DNA of 6,422 bases from Hyphomicrobiales bacterium (GCA_028290085.1 JAQGKN010000612.1:1-6422), one strand, 5' to 3'. Positions 1 through 6,357 are shown, numbered from the stretch's first letter. Program-made: numbers and translations. Notes: generated from the letters alone by a model not told the origin.

Positions 1-495
1 CGGCGGCTCGACGGCCTCCGCATCCTTCGGCGGTTCGGGCTTGGGTTCAGCCTTCTCCGGCGGTCGCGGCGTCGGCAACGGCGGCTCGGGAATCGGGGGC
101 TCCGGCTTCACAGGGTCAGGCTTGGGAAGAGCTGCAACGCGCTGGGGCGGCGTTGGCACGGGCTTCTCATCCTCGCCGGGATCGGGCTCGCGTTTGGCGT
201 TGACCGGCGGCGCAGCTGTATCGACCTTGGCCTCGTTGCGAACGGGGGTGGGCTTCGTTTCGCTGACTTCCGCGACCTTGTCGGCGCGCGGGGGAAGAGG
301 CTTCGTTTCCTTGGCCGTCTTCTCGCCCTTCATGATCTGATTGAACTGCTGATCGGTGACGATCTCGACGGGCACGGATTCCTGAGCCTCGTCGAATTTC
401 GGCGCGTCCGAAAAGACAATGAGCGTCGCCAGCAGCATCGCGACATGCGCGACGCCGGAAACGACGATGCCTGGTTCGGTCGCAGAAAATTTCAC
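1..495 (-). CDS. tolA: TolA, N-terminal part (runs off the window)
   Basis: TolA links the inner-membrane TolQR motor to Pal and TolB at the outer membrane. The frame stays open from a GTG at 495-493 to the window edge, giving 165 residues; the C-terminal periplasmic domain is outside. Residues 9-28 form one membrane segment, and within it Ser13 and His17 have the S-x3-H spacing of the TolA motif that contacts TolQR in E. coli (Ser18/His22). After a short acidic linker, residues from about 78 onward are rich in Pro, Glu and Lys, with repeated PEPP/PKP units instead of the long Ala/Lys helix of enteric TolA. The GTG was chosen because it lies 10 bases after the tolR stop, no ATG lies in frame between them, and it keeps the whole membrane segment; the ribosome binding site is weak. 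A TonB-like protein is the main alternative, but the tolQ-tolR context favours TolA. Confidence 0.88.
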   Translation of the reverse strand, partial: MKFSATEPGIVVSGVAHVAMLLATLIVFSDAPKFDEAQESVPVEIVTDQQFNQIMKGEKTAKETKPLPPRADKVAEVSETKPTPVRNEAKVDTAAPPVNAKREPDPGEDEKPVPTPPQRVAALPKPDPVKPEPPIPEPPLPTPRPPEKAEPKPEPPKDAEAVEPP

Positions 496-505
496 GACGC
501 GCGGC

Positions 506-952
506 TCACTTCTTTTCCTGCTCGGTCACCAGTGCGACCTTCTTGTAGCCGGCGCTGGTGATGATCGACATGACTTCGGCGACGCGGCCATAGTTCACGG
601 CCTTGGCGCCGCGCACATAGATGCGCTCATCGAAACCTTCCTTGGCAACCGCCTTCAGACGCTCGGGCAGATCGTCCATGGCGACCGGCTGGTCGGCGAG
701 GAAGATCGCACCCTTTTCGTCGATAGCGACGCTGAGCGGCTTCTTGTCGATGTTCAGCGCAGCGGCTTTCGTCTGCGGCAGATCGATCGGCACGCCCGAT
801 GCGAGCAACGGGGCGGCGACCATGAAGATGATGAGCAGCACCAACATGACGTCGATGAACGGCGTCATGTTGATGTCGGCCATGGCGGCATAGCGCGGCA
901 CGCCGCGCCGCCGGCGTCCGCCCTTGTGGCCTGCTCCGACCGACATTCCCAT
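506..952 (-). CDS. tolR: TolR, ExbD-family stator subunit of the Tol-Pal motor
   Basis: TolR works with TolQ as a proton-driven inner-membrane motor that energises TolA and helps outer-membrane constriction during division. The 148-residue protein has a basic cytoplasmic N-terminus (run of Arg at 13-16), the ExbD/TolR signature D-I-N-M-T-P-F-I-D-V around residues 26-35, one membrane helix at about 33-52 and a periplasmic domain from about 55. Asp34 at the start of the helix corresponds to the proton-pathway Asp of the family (Asp23 in E. coli TolR). The start at 952 is fixed by AAGGAG at 965-960, seven bases upstream; a second ATG two codons later is less well spaced. The gap to tolQ is 23 bases and tolA begins 10 bases after the stop, so the three genes read as one operon. 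Length is normal for the family. Confidence 0.95.
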   Translation of the reverse strand: MGMSVGAGHKGGRRRRGVPRYAAMADINMTPFIDVMLVLLIIFMVAAPLLASGVPIDLPQTKAAALNIDKKPLSVAIDEKGAIFLADQPVAMDDLPERLKAVAKEGFDERIYVRGAKAVNYGRVAEVMSIITSAGYKKVALVTEQEKK

Positions 953-975
953 GCAAGAACTCCTTCAGGCGGGCA

Positions 976-1710
976 TCAAGCCGCGCGGTCGCGCTCGCTG
1001 GCGACATGCTGGTCGATCTGGCGCGACAGGATCGAGGAGAATTCGTCCGCGAAGCTCTCCATCCGCGCCTGCGAGCGGGCAACCCGGCCCGACAGGATGT
1101 TGTAGAAAACCAGCGCCGGAATAGCTGCGAACAGGCCGATGGCGGTGGCGAAAAGCGCCTCTGCGATGCCGGGCGCCACAACTGCGAGCGAGGTATTCTT
1201 CGAGGCAGCTATGGAACGGAAGGCGCTCATGATGCCCCAGACCGTGCCGAAGAGGCCGACGAACGGGCCGGCGGATGCGACGGAGGCCAGAACGAGCAGC
1301 TGCGATTCCAGTCGCTCGATCTCGCGGGCGATGGAGACGTCGAGAACTTTCTCGATGCGTGCCTGAAGGCCCATGAAGGAGGAGGCGGCACCGGTAAAGG
1401 AGCGCTTCCACTCGCGCATGGCGGCCACGAAGAGGGTTGCCATGGCGGTCGTCGGTCGGGTCGAGAGGTTCTGGTAGAGGTCCTCCAGCGAGTTACCCGA
1501 CCAGAAGCTTTCCTCGAAACGATCCATCGCTTTCTTGGCGTTGGAGAAGAGGATGAATTTGTTAACGATGATGGCCCAGCTCCAGACGGACGCGCCGAGC
1601 AGACCAAGCATCACGACCTTGACGACGAAATGCGCCTGCCAGAACATGTGCCAGAAAGACACTTCGGTGGAAGCCGCTACGGCTCCCGATGCAATGTCGG
1701 CAGGATTCAT
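976..1710 (-). CDS. tolQ: TolQ, ExbB/MotA-family proton channel of the Tol-Pal motor
   Basis: TolQ forms the pentameric proton channel around TolR in the inner membrane. The 244-residue protein shows the three-helix TolQ/ExbB layout: helix 1 at about 28-50, a long cytoplasmic loop, helix 2 at about 137-162 and helix 3 at about 175-206. The conserved family stretch S-A-G-P-F-V-G-L-F-G-T-V-W-G-I-M lies at 146-161, and the second family block A-P-G-I-A-E-A-L-F-A-T-A-I-G-L at 179-193. The frame is also open to a GTG at 1749, but the ATG at 1710 is preferred: GAAGGA lies at 1724-1719 with an 8-base spacer, and the 13 extra codons (VPALDERRTLE type) look like non-coding read-through. tolR follows after 23 bases. 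Expression probably starts in the 208-base gap upstream. Confidence 0.95.
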   Translation of the reverse strand: MNPADIASGAVAASTEVSFWHMFWQAHFVVKVVMLGLLGASVWSWAIIVNKFILFSNAKKAMDRFEESFWSGNSLEDLYQNLSTRPTTAMATLFVAAMREWKRSFTGAASSFMGLQARIEKVLDVSIAREIERLESQLLVLASVASAGPFVGLFGTVWGIMSAFRSIAASKNTSLAVVAPGIAEALFATAIGLFAAIPALVFYNILSGRVARSQARMESFADEFSSILSRQIDQHVASERDRAA

Positions 1711-1718
1711 CTCAAGGG

Positions 1719-1724
1719 TCCTTC
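1719..1724 (-). promoter_or_regulatory. Ribosome binding site that sets the tolQ start
   Basis: GAAGGA lies 8 bases upstream of the ATG at 1710. It argues against the in-frame GTG at 1749, which has no comparable site and would add 13 residues before the usual TolQ N-terminus. Confidence 0.75.
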
Positions 1725-1844
1725 GCTCGTCCAGCGCGGGCACGGCCACGGCACGCGCTTCCGCCGTTCCTCTGCGCAGAATCCGTCAATTCTGGGGCTC
1801 AGTCCGGCTCGAAACCGTTCACAAAGCCTGTCGCCACGAGTGAG

Positions 1845-1876
1845 TTAAGGACCCAACAGGGTTAATATCGCGTTAC
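1845..1876. promoter_or_regulatory. Cluster of TTAA half-sites, CtrA-like
   Basis: On the plus strand TTAA occurs at 1845-1848 and 1862-1865, and TTAC at 1873-1876. The pair TTAA-N7-TTAC (1862-1876) differs by one base from TTAA-N7-TTAA, the known binding consensus of the alphaproteobacterial cell-cycle regulator CtrA. The first two TTAA boxes also flank ACCC-AACA-GGGT, forming an imperfect dyad at 1845-1865. The position about 135 bases upstream of tolQ fits control of a division-linked envelope system. That CtrA binds here is inference from the motif alone. Confidence 0.4.
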
Positions 1877-1919
1877 CGCGTGCTGCAATGCACAGCCCGA
1901 GCCCGGGTGTCTGGGATGG

Positions 1920-2327
1920 CTAAGGCGCCAATTTGCTGCGGATTTCCATGGGAATACGCGCCGGCCGCCCCTCGGCGACGCAAGCGATCCGCACACGTGC
2001 TGTTACGAGAACCTCGTCGCCGCGCAGGATGCGCTGGTCGAGTTCGAGCGAGGCGCCGCCGATCTCGCGGGGCGTGCTCTCGACGATGACAAGATCGTCC
2101 ATGCGGGCGGGCTTCAGGAATTCGATGGTCATGGCGCGCACCGCGAAGCCGAAACGCGCGGCTGTATCCCCGGCATGGATCGCACCCTGATGGATGTCGA
2201 GATCCCGCAGCATTTCCGTGCGCCCACGCTCGAGGAAACGCAGATAAGACGCGTGGTAGACGACGCCGGAGAAGTCGGTGTCTTCGTAGTAGACGCGGAC
2301 GGGGTGATGGTGGGGTTGCTCAGGCAT
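1920..2327 (-). CDS. ybgC: YbgC-type acyl-CoA thioesterase (hotdog fold)
   Basis: This 135-residue protein belongs to the 4-hydroxybenzoyl-CoA thioesterase/YbgC hotdog family. It is thought to hydrolyse acyl-CoA or acyl-ACP thioesters in the cytoplasm and is very often encoded with tol-pal genes. The N-terminal signature [13 protein letters not shown] at 13-25 is clear: Asp18 is in the place of the catalytic Asp and His25 is the conserved His. The stretch [11 protein letters not shown] at 28-38 is the usual central helix. The length is standard. Its ATG overlaps the ruvB stop by 8 bases (ATGCCTGA), with CGGAG a few bases upstream inside ruvB, so translation is probably coupled to ruvB. The exact substrate cannot be read from the sequence. 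Confidence 0.93.
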   Translation of the reverse strand: MPEQPHHHPVRVYYEDTDFSGVVYHASYLRFLERGRTEMLRDLDIHQGAIHAGDTAARFGFAVRAMTIEFLKPARMDDLVIVESTPREIGGASLELDQRILRGDEVLVTARVRIACVAEGRPARIPMEIRSKLAP

Positions 2328-3360
2328 CCTCGTCTCCGAACAGACCGATCTGGTTGGGCTCGCGCGGCGGGGCTTCCAGCCCCAGATGGCGAAAGGCTGC
2401 CTGGGTGAGGATGCGGCCGCGTGGTGTGCGCTGGATGAAGCCCTGCTGGAGCAGATAAGGCTCGATGATCTCCTCGATCGCGTCGCGGGGTTCCGACAGC
2501 GAGGCGGCGATGGTTTCTATGCCGACCGGGCCGCCGCCGAATTTCAGTGCGACAGTGTCGAGATAGCGCCGATCCATGATGTCGAGGCCGATTTCGTCCA
2601 CATCGAGCGCGCGCAGCGCTCCGTCGGCCACCTTGCGGGTGATCGAGGGATCGCCGTCCACGATGGCGAAATCGCGCACCCGGCGCAAAAGGCGCCCGGC
2701 GATGCGCGGCGTGCCACGGGCGCGGCGGGCGATCTCGTTGGCGCCGTCAGCGGTCATGGGAATGCCCATGACGCGGGCGCCCCGGCTGACAATCGATTCC
2801 AGCTCGGCCACCGTGTAGAAATTCAGCCGAACGGGAATGCCGAAACGGTCGCGCAACGGGGTCGTGAGAAGCCCCGCGCGGGTGGTCGCGCCGACCAGCG
2901 TGAATTTGGCGAGGTCGATCTTCACCGAGCGCGCCGCGGGGCCGTCGCCGATGATGAGATCGAGCTGGAAATCCTCCATGGCCGGATAAAGAATTTCCTC
3001 CACCGCCGGATTGAGCCGGTGAATTTCGTCGATGAAGAGCACGTCACGCTCTTCGAGGTTGGTCAGCTGCGCGGAGAGGTCGCCAGCCTTCGCGATGACC
3101 GGCCCCGAGGTTGTACGATAATTGACGCCGAGTTCCCGCGCGACGATCTGGGAGAGCGTGGTCTTGCCGAGGCCGGGGGGGCCGACGAAGAGCACATGAT
3201 CCAGCGCCTCGCCGCGTGCCTTGGCGGCCTCAATGAATACCTTGAGGTTCTTGCGCGCGGCTTCCTGGCCCGTGAAATCGAGCAGCGAGAGCGGGCGGAT
3301 GGACGAATCGACATCGTCCTCGCGCTTATCGGCTGAGACGAGGCGGGGCTTATCTGTCAT
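2320..3360 (-). CDS. ruvB: RuvB, Holliday-junction branch-migration ATPase
   Basis: RuvB is the hexameric AAA+ motor that, loaded by RuvA, pumps DNA through Holliday junctions. All key elements are intact in the 346 residues: Walker A G-P-P-G-L-G-K-T at 60-67, Walker B L-F-I-D-E-I-H at 108-114, the hairpin region [11 protein letters not shown] at 121-131, sensor 1 G-A-T-T-R at 157-161, the arginine finger region L-R-D-R-F-G at 169-174, sensor 2 [11 protein letters not shown] at 215-225, and a C-terminal winged helix (about 258-330). The ATG at 3360 gives the usual M-T-D-K start; AGAGG lies 10 bases upstream. Unusually, ruvB does not follow ruvA directly: vapBC and an opposite-strand brnA remnant lie between, so transcription from the ruvA side must cross about 1.1 kb of accessory DNA. 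The 3' end overlaps ybgC. Confidence 0.98.
   Translation of the reverse strand: MTDKPRLVSADKREDDVDSSIRPLSLLDFTGQEAARKNLKVFIEAAKARGEALDHVLFVGPPGLGKTTLSQIVARELGVNYRTTSGPVIAKAGDLSAQLTNLEERDVLFIDEIHRLNPAVEEILYPAMEDFQLDLIIGDGPAARSVKIDLAKFTLVGATTRAGLLTTPLRDRFGIPVRLNFYTVAELESIVSRGARVMGIPMTADGANEIARRARGTPRIAGRLLRRVRDFAIVDGDPSITRKVADGALRALDVDEIGLDIMDRRYLDTVALKFGGGPVGIETIAASLSEPRDAIEEIIEPYLLQQGFIQRTPRGRILTQAAFRHLGLEAPPREPNQIGLFGDEDA
3348..3360. repeat. 13-base direct repeat, copy 1 (ruvB start)
   Basis: GCTTATCTGTCAT on the plus strand encodes, on the minus strand, the first four codons of ruvB plus one base. The identical 13 bases recur at 3764-3776; with neighbouring bases the match is 15 of 16. The two copies bracket the brnA segment with a period of 416 bases. 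Confidence 0.9.
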
Positions 3361-3390
3361 GTTTGCGGCGCCTCTGGATTATTTTTGTCT

Positions 3391-3395
3391 GAGGA
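3391..3395 (+). promoter_or_regulatory. Ribosome binding site that sets the brnA start
   Basis: GAGGA lies 6 bases before the ATG at 3402. The earlier in-frame ATG at 3396 touches this site and is too close to be used. Confidence 0.6.
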
Positions 3396-3401
3396 ATGCG
3401 A

Positions 3402-3747
3402 ATGCGCGCAAAATCGAACGCTATGGACCCAAGTTCGGCGTCTGACCAAAAGGAAAAGGCGCGCCCGTGCACCGGAAGCGATCTCGCCAAGGTCGATGCG
3501 CATGTGATCACGCACGAGGAATACGAGGATGGTCCCGAACTCACGCAGGAATGGTTCGAGACCGCAGACCTCGTTCGCGCGGGCGAAGTCGTGCGACGAG
3601 GACGTTCGCCAAAGGAAAGCCCCAAGGTCGCCGTGAGTATCCGCCTGTCGGCTGACGTCTTGGAGGCCTTCAAAAAAAAAGGGGGCGGGCTGGCAGACAC
3701 GCATTGACGCGGCGCTGGCCGAATGGCTCGAAACGCATCCGGAGTGA
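3402..3747 (+). pseudogene. brnA: BrnA-family antitoxin, frameshifted in a poly-A run; no toxin gene beside it
   Basis: The product resembles BrnA antitoxins (the BrnA_antitoxin/DUF4415 group), which bind and neutralise the BrnT ribonuclease toxin and repress their own promoter. An N-terminal part with D-L-A-K-V-D-A-H-V-I-T is followed by L-T-Q-E-W-F and by the start of a ribbon-helix-helix domain, V-A-V-S-I-R-L-S-A-D-V-L-E-A-F. Here a run of nine A (3672-3680) followed by five G throws the frame off: the open frame ends at 3707 after 101 residues (L-A-D-T-H). Removing one A gives F-K-K-K-G-A-G-W-Q-T-R-I-D-A-A-L-A-E-W-L, exactly the expected second helix, ending at TGA 3745-3747 (114 residues). 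The break therefore removes helix 2, needed for dimerising and DNA binding. No brnT lies upstream; only 41 bases separate it from the divergent ruvB start. It could be a real mutation, a sequencing error, or a gene read by RNA-polymerase slippage. Confidence 0.8.
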
Positions 3748-3763
3748 GCGCTCCCGATGCGGC

Positions 3764-3776
3764 GCTTATCTGTCAT
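3764..3776. repeat. 13-base direct repeat, copy 2 (vapC end, duplicate ruvB start)
   Basis: This copy is identical to 3348-3360. On the minus strand it begins with an ATG (3776-3774) that overlaps the vapC stop as ATGA and has AAGGGA eight bases upstream (3790-3785) inside vapC. It looks like a former ruvB start with its own ribosome binding site, now cut off from the rest of ruvB. Confidence 0.85.
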
Positions 3777-4156
3777 CGCCCTTGTCCCTTCGGATGATAG
3801 ATCACGCCCTCCAAATCTTTGAAATGGGCATCGCAGGTCACAACCTCGCTGTGCCGGTGCAGCGTGGTGGCATAGACGATCGCGTCGGCAGTCGCGAGTT
3901 TATGTGTCTGGGAAAGCTCAGCGGCGCGCAGGGCCACATGCGTGTCAAGAGGAACGACATCGCAGGTTTTCGTGAAGGCGATGACCTGATCGGACGCGTC
4001 CTCGGAGACTTCTCGCGTCATCCATTTGGCGAGTTCCAGCTGAACGATGGTCGGCACGATGCAGTCTGTCGGATTTGCAAAATACGGCGCCAGCGTTCGG
4101 CCGAGCGGAGAATCCTGCAGCCACTCGATCCAGGCCGATGTATCGACGACAGGCAT
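3773..4156 (-). CDS. vapC: VapC-type toxin, PIN-domain ribonuclease
   Basis: VapC toxins are magnesium-dependent ribonucleases that cut RNA and stop growth when not held by VapB. The 127-residue protein is of normal length and has the four acidic residues of the PIN active site: Asp5 (V-V-D-T-S-A-W), Glu41 (Q-L-E-L-A-K), Asp91 (A-T-A-D-A-I-V-Y-A-T) and Asp109 (T-C-D-A-H-F). It therefore looks catalytically intact. The frame runs open to 4297, but the ATG at 4156 is right: the PIN motif starts four residues later, and this ATG shares one base with the vapB stop (TGATG), the usual coupled arrangement. The stop codon overlaps a second copy of the ruvB start. The RNA target cannot be told from the sequence. 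Confidence 0.92.
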   Translation of the reverse strand: MPVVDTSAWIEWLQDSPLGRTLAPYFANPTDCIVPTIVQLELAKWMTREVSEDASDQVIAFTKTCDVVPLDTHVALRAAELSQTHKLATADAIVYATTLHRHSEVVTCDAHFKDLEGVIYHPKGQGR

Positions 4157-4368
4157 CAGACGCGATCTTTCCGGTCCCGGTAATCGAGATTTTTTGCGCC
4201 CCGCGCAATGCCAGCCAGATCCTCGGCCTTCGGCACGGGCATCACGAGCACGCCTTTGCCCTTGGGGATGAAGACGAACTCCTGACCCGCCTGCCACTCC
4301 TTGCTGTCGCGAACTTCTTTTGGGATCGAGATCTGGAACTTCGAAGACAGGGTTGTGGTGGCAGTCAT
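4156..4368 (-). CDS. vapB: VapB-type antitoxin, AbrB/MazE-like
   Basis: The 70-residue protein pairs with the VapC toxin downstream. Its N-terminal half, T-L-S-S-K-F-Q-I-S-I-P-K-E-V-R at about 7-21, is the swapped-hairpin AbrB/SpoVT DNA-binding motif, and G-Q-E-F-V-F-I-P at about 28-35 continues the fold. The C-terminal half, rich in charge (A-E-D-L-A-G-I-A-R-G-A... and D-Y-R-D-R-K-D-R), would be the part that wraps the toxin. The frame extends up to 4449 over the intergenic palindrome and into ruvA, so the internal ATG at 4368 is chosen: it matches the domain start and antitoxin length. The ribosome binding site is weak (GTAAGA close to the ATG). The gene follows ruvA by 70 bases and probably represses its own promoter with VapC as co-repressor. 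Confidence 0.88.
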   Translation of the reverse strand: MTATTTLSSKFQISIPKEVRDSKEWQAGQEFVFIPKGKGVLVMPVPKAEDLAGIARGAKNLDYRDRKDRV

Positions 4369-4398
4369 AATCTTACGCTCATGGGGTCGATGCGAATT

Positions 4399-4412
4399 TT
4401 GTAAGAATACAA
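4399..4412. promoter_or_regulatory. Inverted repeat ahead of vapB, candidate operator
   Basis: TTGTA-AGAA-TACAA is a perfect 5-base inverted repeat around a 4-base centre, in the short AT-rich gap between ruvA and vapB, 31 bases before the vapB ATG. On the minus strand it contains TATTCT, a possible -10 box. Toxin-antitoxin operons of this type are usually autoregulated through such palindromes; the assignment rests on position and symmetry only. Confidence 0.45.
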
Positions 4413-4438
4413 CAGATTGCGCTGAAAGCCCACCCGCC

Positions 4439-5053
4439 TCAATTCGCAAGTTCCTTCAGCCCGCGCCGGATCAGTGCGCTCGTCTCGGCACCGTCGCCGA
4501 GCGCTTCCGCGCTCGCAGCCACGGCGGCTGCGGCCTGCGGGCGGCCGTAGCCCAGATTGACGAGGGCCGAGATCGCGTCCTGCACGGGCTTGGGCGCACC
4601 CTTGACCTCCTCGCCGGAGAGGCGGGCGAGATTGGGGTCGATGCCCGTATAGGCGGGCGCCTTGTCCTTCAGCTCGGCGACGATGCGCTGGGCAAGCTTT
4701 GGGCCGACGCCGGGCGCGCGGGCGACCGCGACCTTGTCCTGCATGGCGATGGCGGTGGCGAGATCGCCCGGCGGCAGGATGCCGAGGATGGCGAGGGCGA
4801 CCTTTGAGCCGACGCCCTGCACGGATTGCAGCAGGCGGAACCAGTCGCGCTCGGCATCCGACATGAAGCCGAACAGCCGGATCGCGTCTTCACGCACCTG
4901 CGTCTCGATGGCGAGGGCCGCTGCTTCTCCCACCTTGGGCAGCTTTTGCAGCGTGCGTACCGAACATTGCACGACATAGCCGACGCCATGCACGTCGAGG
5001 ATGACGTGATCGTCGGCGTAGGAATCGATGACGCCCTTCAGTTTGCCGATCAT
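4439..5053 (-). CDS. ruvA: RuvA, Holliday-junction recognition protein
   Basis: RuvA binds four-way DNA junctions as a tetramer and loads RuvB on the two opposite arms. The 204 residues show all three domains: an OB-fold at 1-65 beginning M-I-G-K-L-K-G, two helix-hairpin-helix motifs (V-Q-G-V-G-S-K at 78-84 and A-P-G-V-G-P-K at 113-119), and a C-terminal RuvB-contacting domain at about 155-204. Glu55 and Asp56 (R-E-D) match the acidic pin residues Glu55/Asp56 of E. coli RuvA. The ATG at 5053 gives the standard start; the ribosome binding site (GGCGGA) is weak. It starts 34 bases after the MFS transporter stop and is followed by vapB after 70 bases, whereas in most relatives ruvC precedes and ruvB follows it closely. 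Confidence 0.97.
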   Translation of the reverse strand: MIGKLKGVIDSYADDHVILDVHGVGYVVQCSVRTLQKLPKVGEAAALAIETQVREDAIRLFGFMSDAERDWFRLLQSVQGVGSKVALAILGILPPGDLATAIAMQDKVAVARAPGVGPKLAQRIVAELKDKAPAYTGIDPNLARLSGEEVKGAPKPVQDAISALVNLGYGRPQAAAAVAASAEALGDGAETSALIRRGLKELAN

Positions 5054-5087
5054 GATGTCCGCCGGTTCAAGTCGTTTGGCCCATTGC

Positions 5088-6308
5088 TCATGCGAGCACA
5101 GGCGAGCGCCGCCCCTGCTGCCAGAGCAGGAAAGCGCAGATGGAAAGGTTCAGGAAATTCCAGAGAAGGCCGTTCAGGAATGCCATCTGGTAACTGCCGG
5201 TGAGATCGTAGACGAGCCCGGACATCCAGCCACCGAGCGCCATGCCGACGAGGGTTGCCATGATGATGATACCGAGCGTCGCGCCGGCTTTCGAGGCCGG
5301 GAAATATTCGCGCACGATGATCGCATACATCGGCACGATGCCGCCCTGAAACAGGCCGAACAACGCCGAGATGAGGTAGACCGACGTCAACCCGTCGAAA
5401 AACACATAGAGGCACAAGGCTGTGCCCTGCAGGAACGAACCCGCGAGCAGGGTGCGCAATCCGCCGATCCTGTCTGCCACGACACCCGAGACCAGGCGGC
5501 TGACGATACCGAAACCGAGCATCAGTGACAGCATTTCTGCGCCGCGCGCAGGGCCGTAGCCCAGATCCGCGCAATAGGCGACGAGGTGAACTTGCGGCAT
5601 GGCCATCGCCACGCAACAGGACAGCCCCGCCACGACGAGAAGAACGAGCAGCACGCGTGGCGAGAGGTCCGGCGTGCCATGACGCGAGACAGGCGTGGTG
5701 GCGCCGCCCGATCCGAGCGGTGCGCGTTTCCGCATCAGGAAAGCTAACGGAATGAGCGTTGCGACGCACGCGAGGCCCGTGGCCAAATGGGTCGGGCGCC
5801 AGCCGTCAGCGGCGGTGAAATGCTGCAGGATCGGCGGCCAGATCGTGCCCGCGAGATAATTGCCTGAGGAGGCGATGGTGACGGCGATGCCGCGCCGCCT
5901 GACGAACCAGTGCGACATGTCGGCCATCAGAGGCGCGAAACTTGCCGAGGCGCCAAAGCCCACCACCAGCTGCGCCACCGCATAGAGCGCGAGCGTCGGG
6001 GCCAGCGAAGCGCCGATGTAGCCTGCGCCCAGACAGGTCGCGCCGAGAAGCAGGGGCACGAGAATGCCGAAGCGATCCGCCAGCCGCCCCATCAGCACGC
6101 CGCCAAAGGCGAAGCCGACCATCGTCAGCGTGTAGGGCAGGGAGGCCGCGCCGCGCGAGACACCGAAGCCGGCCTGAACAGCTGGCAGGGCGACCACAAA
6201 GGACCACATGCCGACCGAGCCGATGGTGCCGATGACGACCGCAATGGCGAGACGCGTCCAGGCGGCGCGGGAATCGCGGATGTCGAGCGAGAGAGGGGCG
6301 CTGGTCAT
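5088..6308 (-). CDS. MFS transporter, substrate unknown
   Basis: This 406-residue inner-membrane protein has the twelve-helix layout of the major facilitator superfamily. The motif A loop between helices 2 and 3 reads G-R-L-A-D-R-F-G at 74-81, and its counterpart in the second half is G-V-V-A-D-R-I-G-G at 275-283. A cytoplasmic loop at about 193-216 separates the halves. Features such as [10 protein letters not shown] near helix 1 and G-G-I-V-P-M-Y-A at 322-329 resemble the monocarboxylate/oxalate-formate type of MFS carriers, so an organic-acid substrate is possible but not shown. The ATG at 6308 has GGTGAG 11 bases upstream. It begins 49 bases after the ruvC stop and ends 34 bases before ruvA, so it is probably co-transcribed. 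It has no obvious link to Holliday-junction processing. Confidence 0.9.
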   Translation of the reverse strand: MTSAPLSLDIRDSRAAWTRLAIAVVIGTIGSVGMWSFVVALPAVQAGFGVSRGAASLPYTLTMVGFAFGGVLMGRLADRFGILVPLLLGATCLGAGYIGASLAPTLALYAVAQLVVGFGASASFAPLMADMSHWFVRRRGIAVTIASSGNYLAGTIWPPILQHFTAADGWRPTHLATGLACVATLIPLAFLMRKRAPLGSGGATTPVSRHGTPDLSPRVLLVLLVVAGLSCCVAMAMPQVHLVAYCADLGYGPARGAEMLSLMLGFGIVSRLVSGVVADRIGGLRTLLAGSFLQGTALCLYVFFDGLTSVYLISALFGLFQGGIVPMYAIIVREYFPASKAGATLGIIIMATLVGMALGGWMSGLVYDLTGSYQMAFLNGLLWNFLNLSICAFLLWQQGRRSPVLA

Positions 6309-6357
6309 GGCGCGACGATCTCACCAAGCGGGCGGCGCGTCCACCATGGGGGAGGGC

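Larger units (their letters stand above)
1711..1918 (-). promoter_or_regulatory. Gap between ybgC and tolQ: probable tolQRA promoter region
   Basis: These 208 bases contain no convincing gene. They are noticeably more AT-rich near 1840-1876 than the flanking coding DNA and hold a cluster of TTAA boxes (listed separately). A palindrome-like TGCAATGCA lies just to the right, at about 1884-1892. No stem followed by a T-run was seen on the minus strand, so I see no intrinsic terminator for ybgC. The gap is the only sizeable non-coding stretch in the ruvB-ybgC-tolQRA chain, which makes it the likely place for a separate tol promoter. I could not place a clear -35/-10 pair by eye; TATTAA on the minus strand at about 1868-1863 is a possible -10. 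Confidence 0.5.

Noticed and set aside
419..1105. Plus-strand frame of 228 codons opposite tolA, tolR and tolQ
   Set aside because: It crosses two gene borders on the other strand and has no plausible domain or ribosome binding site.
1006..1848. Plus-strand frame of 280 codons opposite tolQ
   Set aside because: Mirror of the tolQ coding strand in GC-rich DNA; rich in Arg, Gly, Asp and His, no family features, and tolQ is certain.
1884..1917. Stem-like GC-rich sequence after ybgC as a terminator
   Set aside because: There are short self-complementary pieces (TGCAATGCA, CCCGAGCCCGGG) but no following run of T on the minus strand.
2386..3336. Plus-strand frame of 316 codons opposite ruvB
   Set aside because: Shadow of ruvB codon usage; composition dominated by Arg, Ala, Gly, Asp with no motif.
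3357..3776. Minus-strand frame of 139 codons beginning M-T-D-K-R-R
   Set aside because: It starts at the duplicated ruvB start but then reads the antisense of brnA; the product is rich in Ser, His and Arg with no recognisable domain. Kept only as a possible translational relay.
3773..4297. Longer vapC starting at 4297
   Set aside because: The extra 47 residues are vapB read in the wrong frame; the ATG at 4156 overlaps the vapB stop and begins the PIN domain.
4156..4449. Longer vapB starting at 4449
   Set aside because: It would begin inside ruvA and include the palindromic control region; the AbrB motif and usual length fit the ATG at 4368.
5050..5769. Minus-strand frame of 239 codons inside the MFS gene in another frame
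   Set aside because: Arg/His/Ala-rich out-of-frame reading of a clear membrane protein gene.
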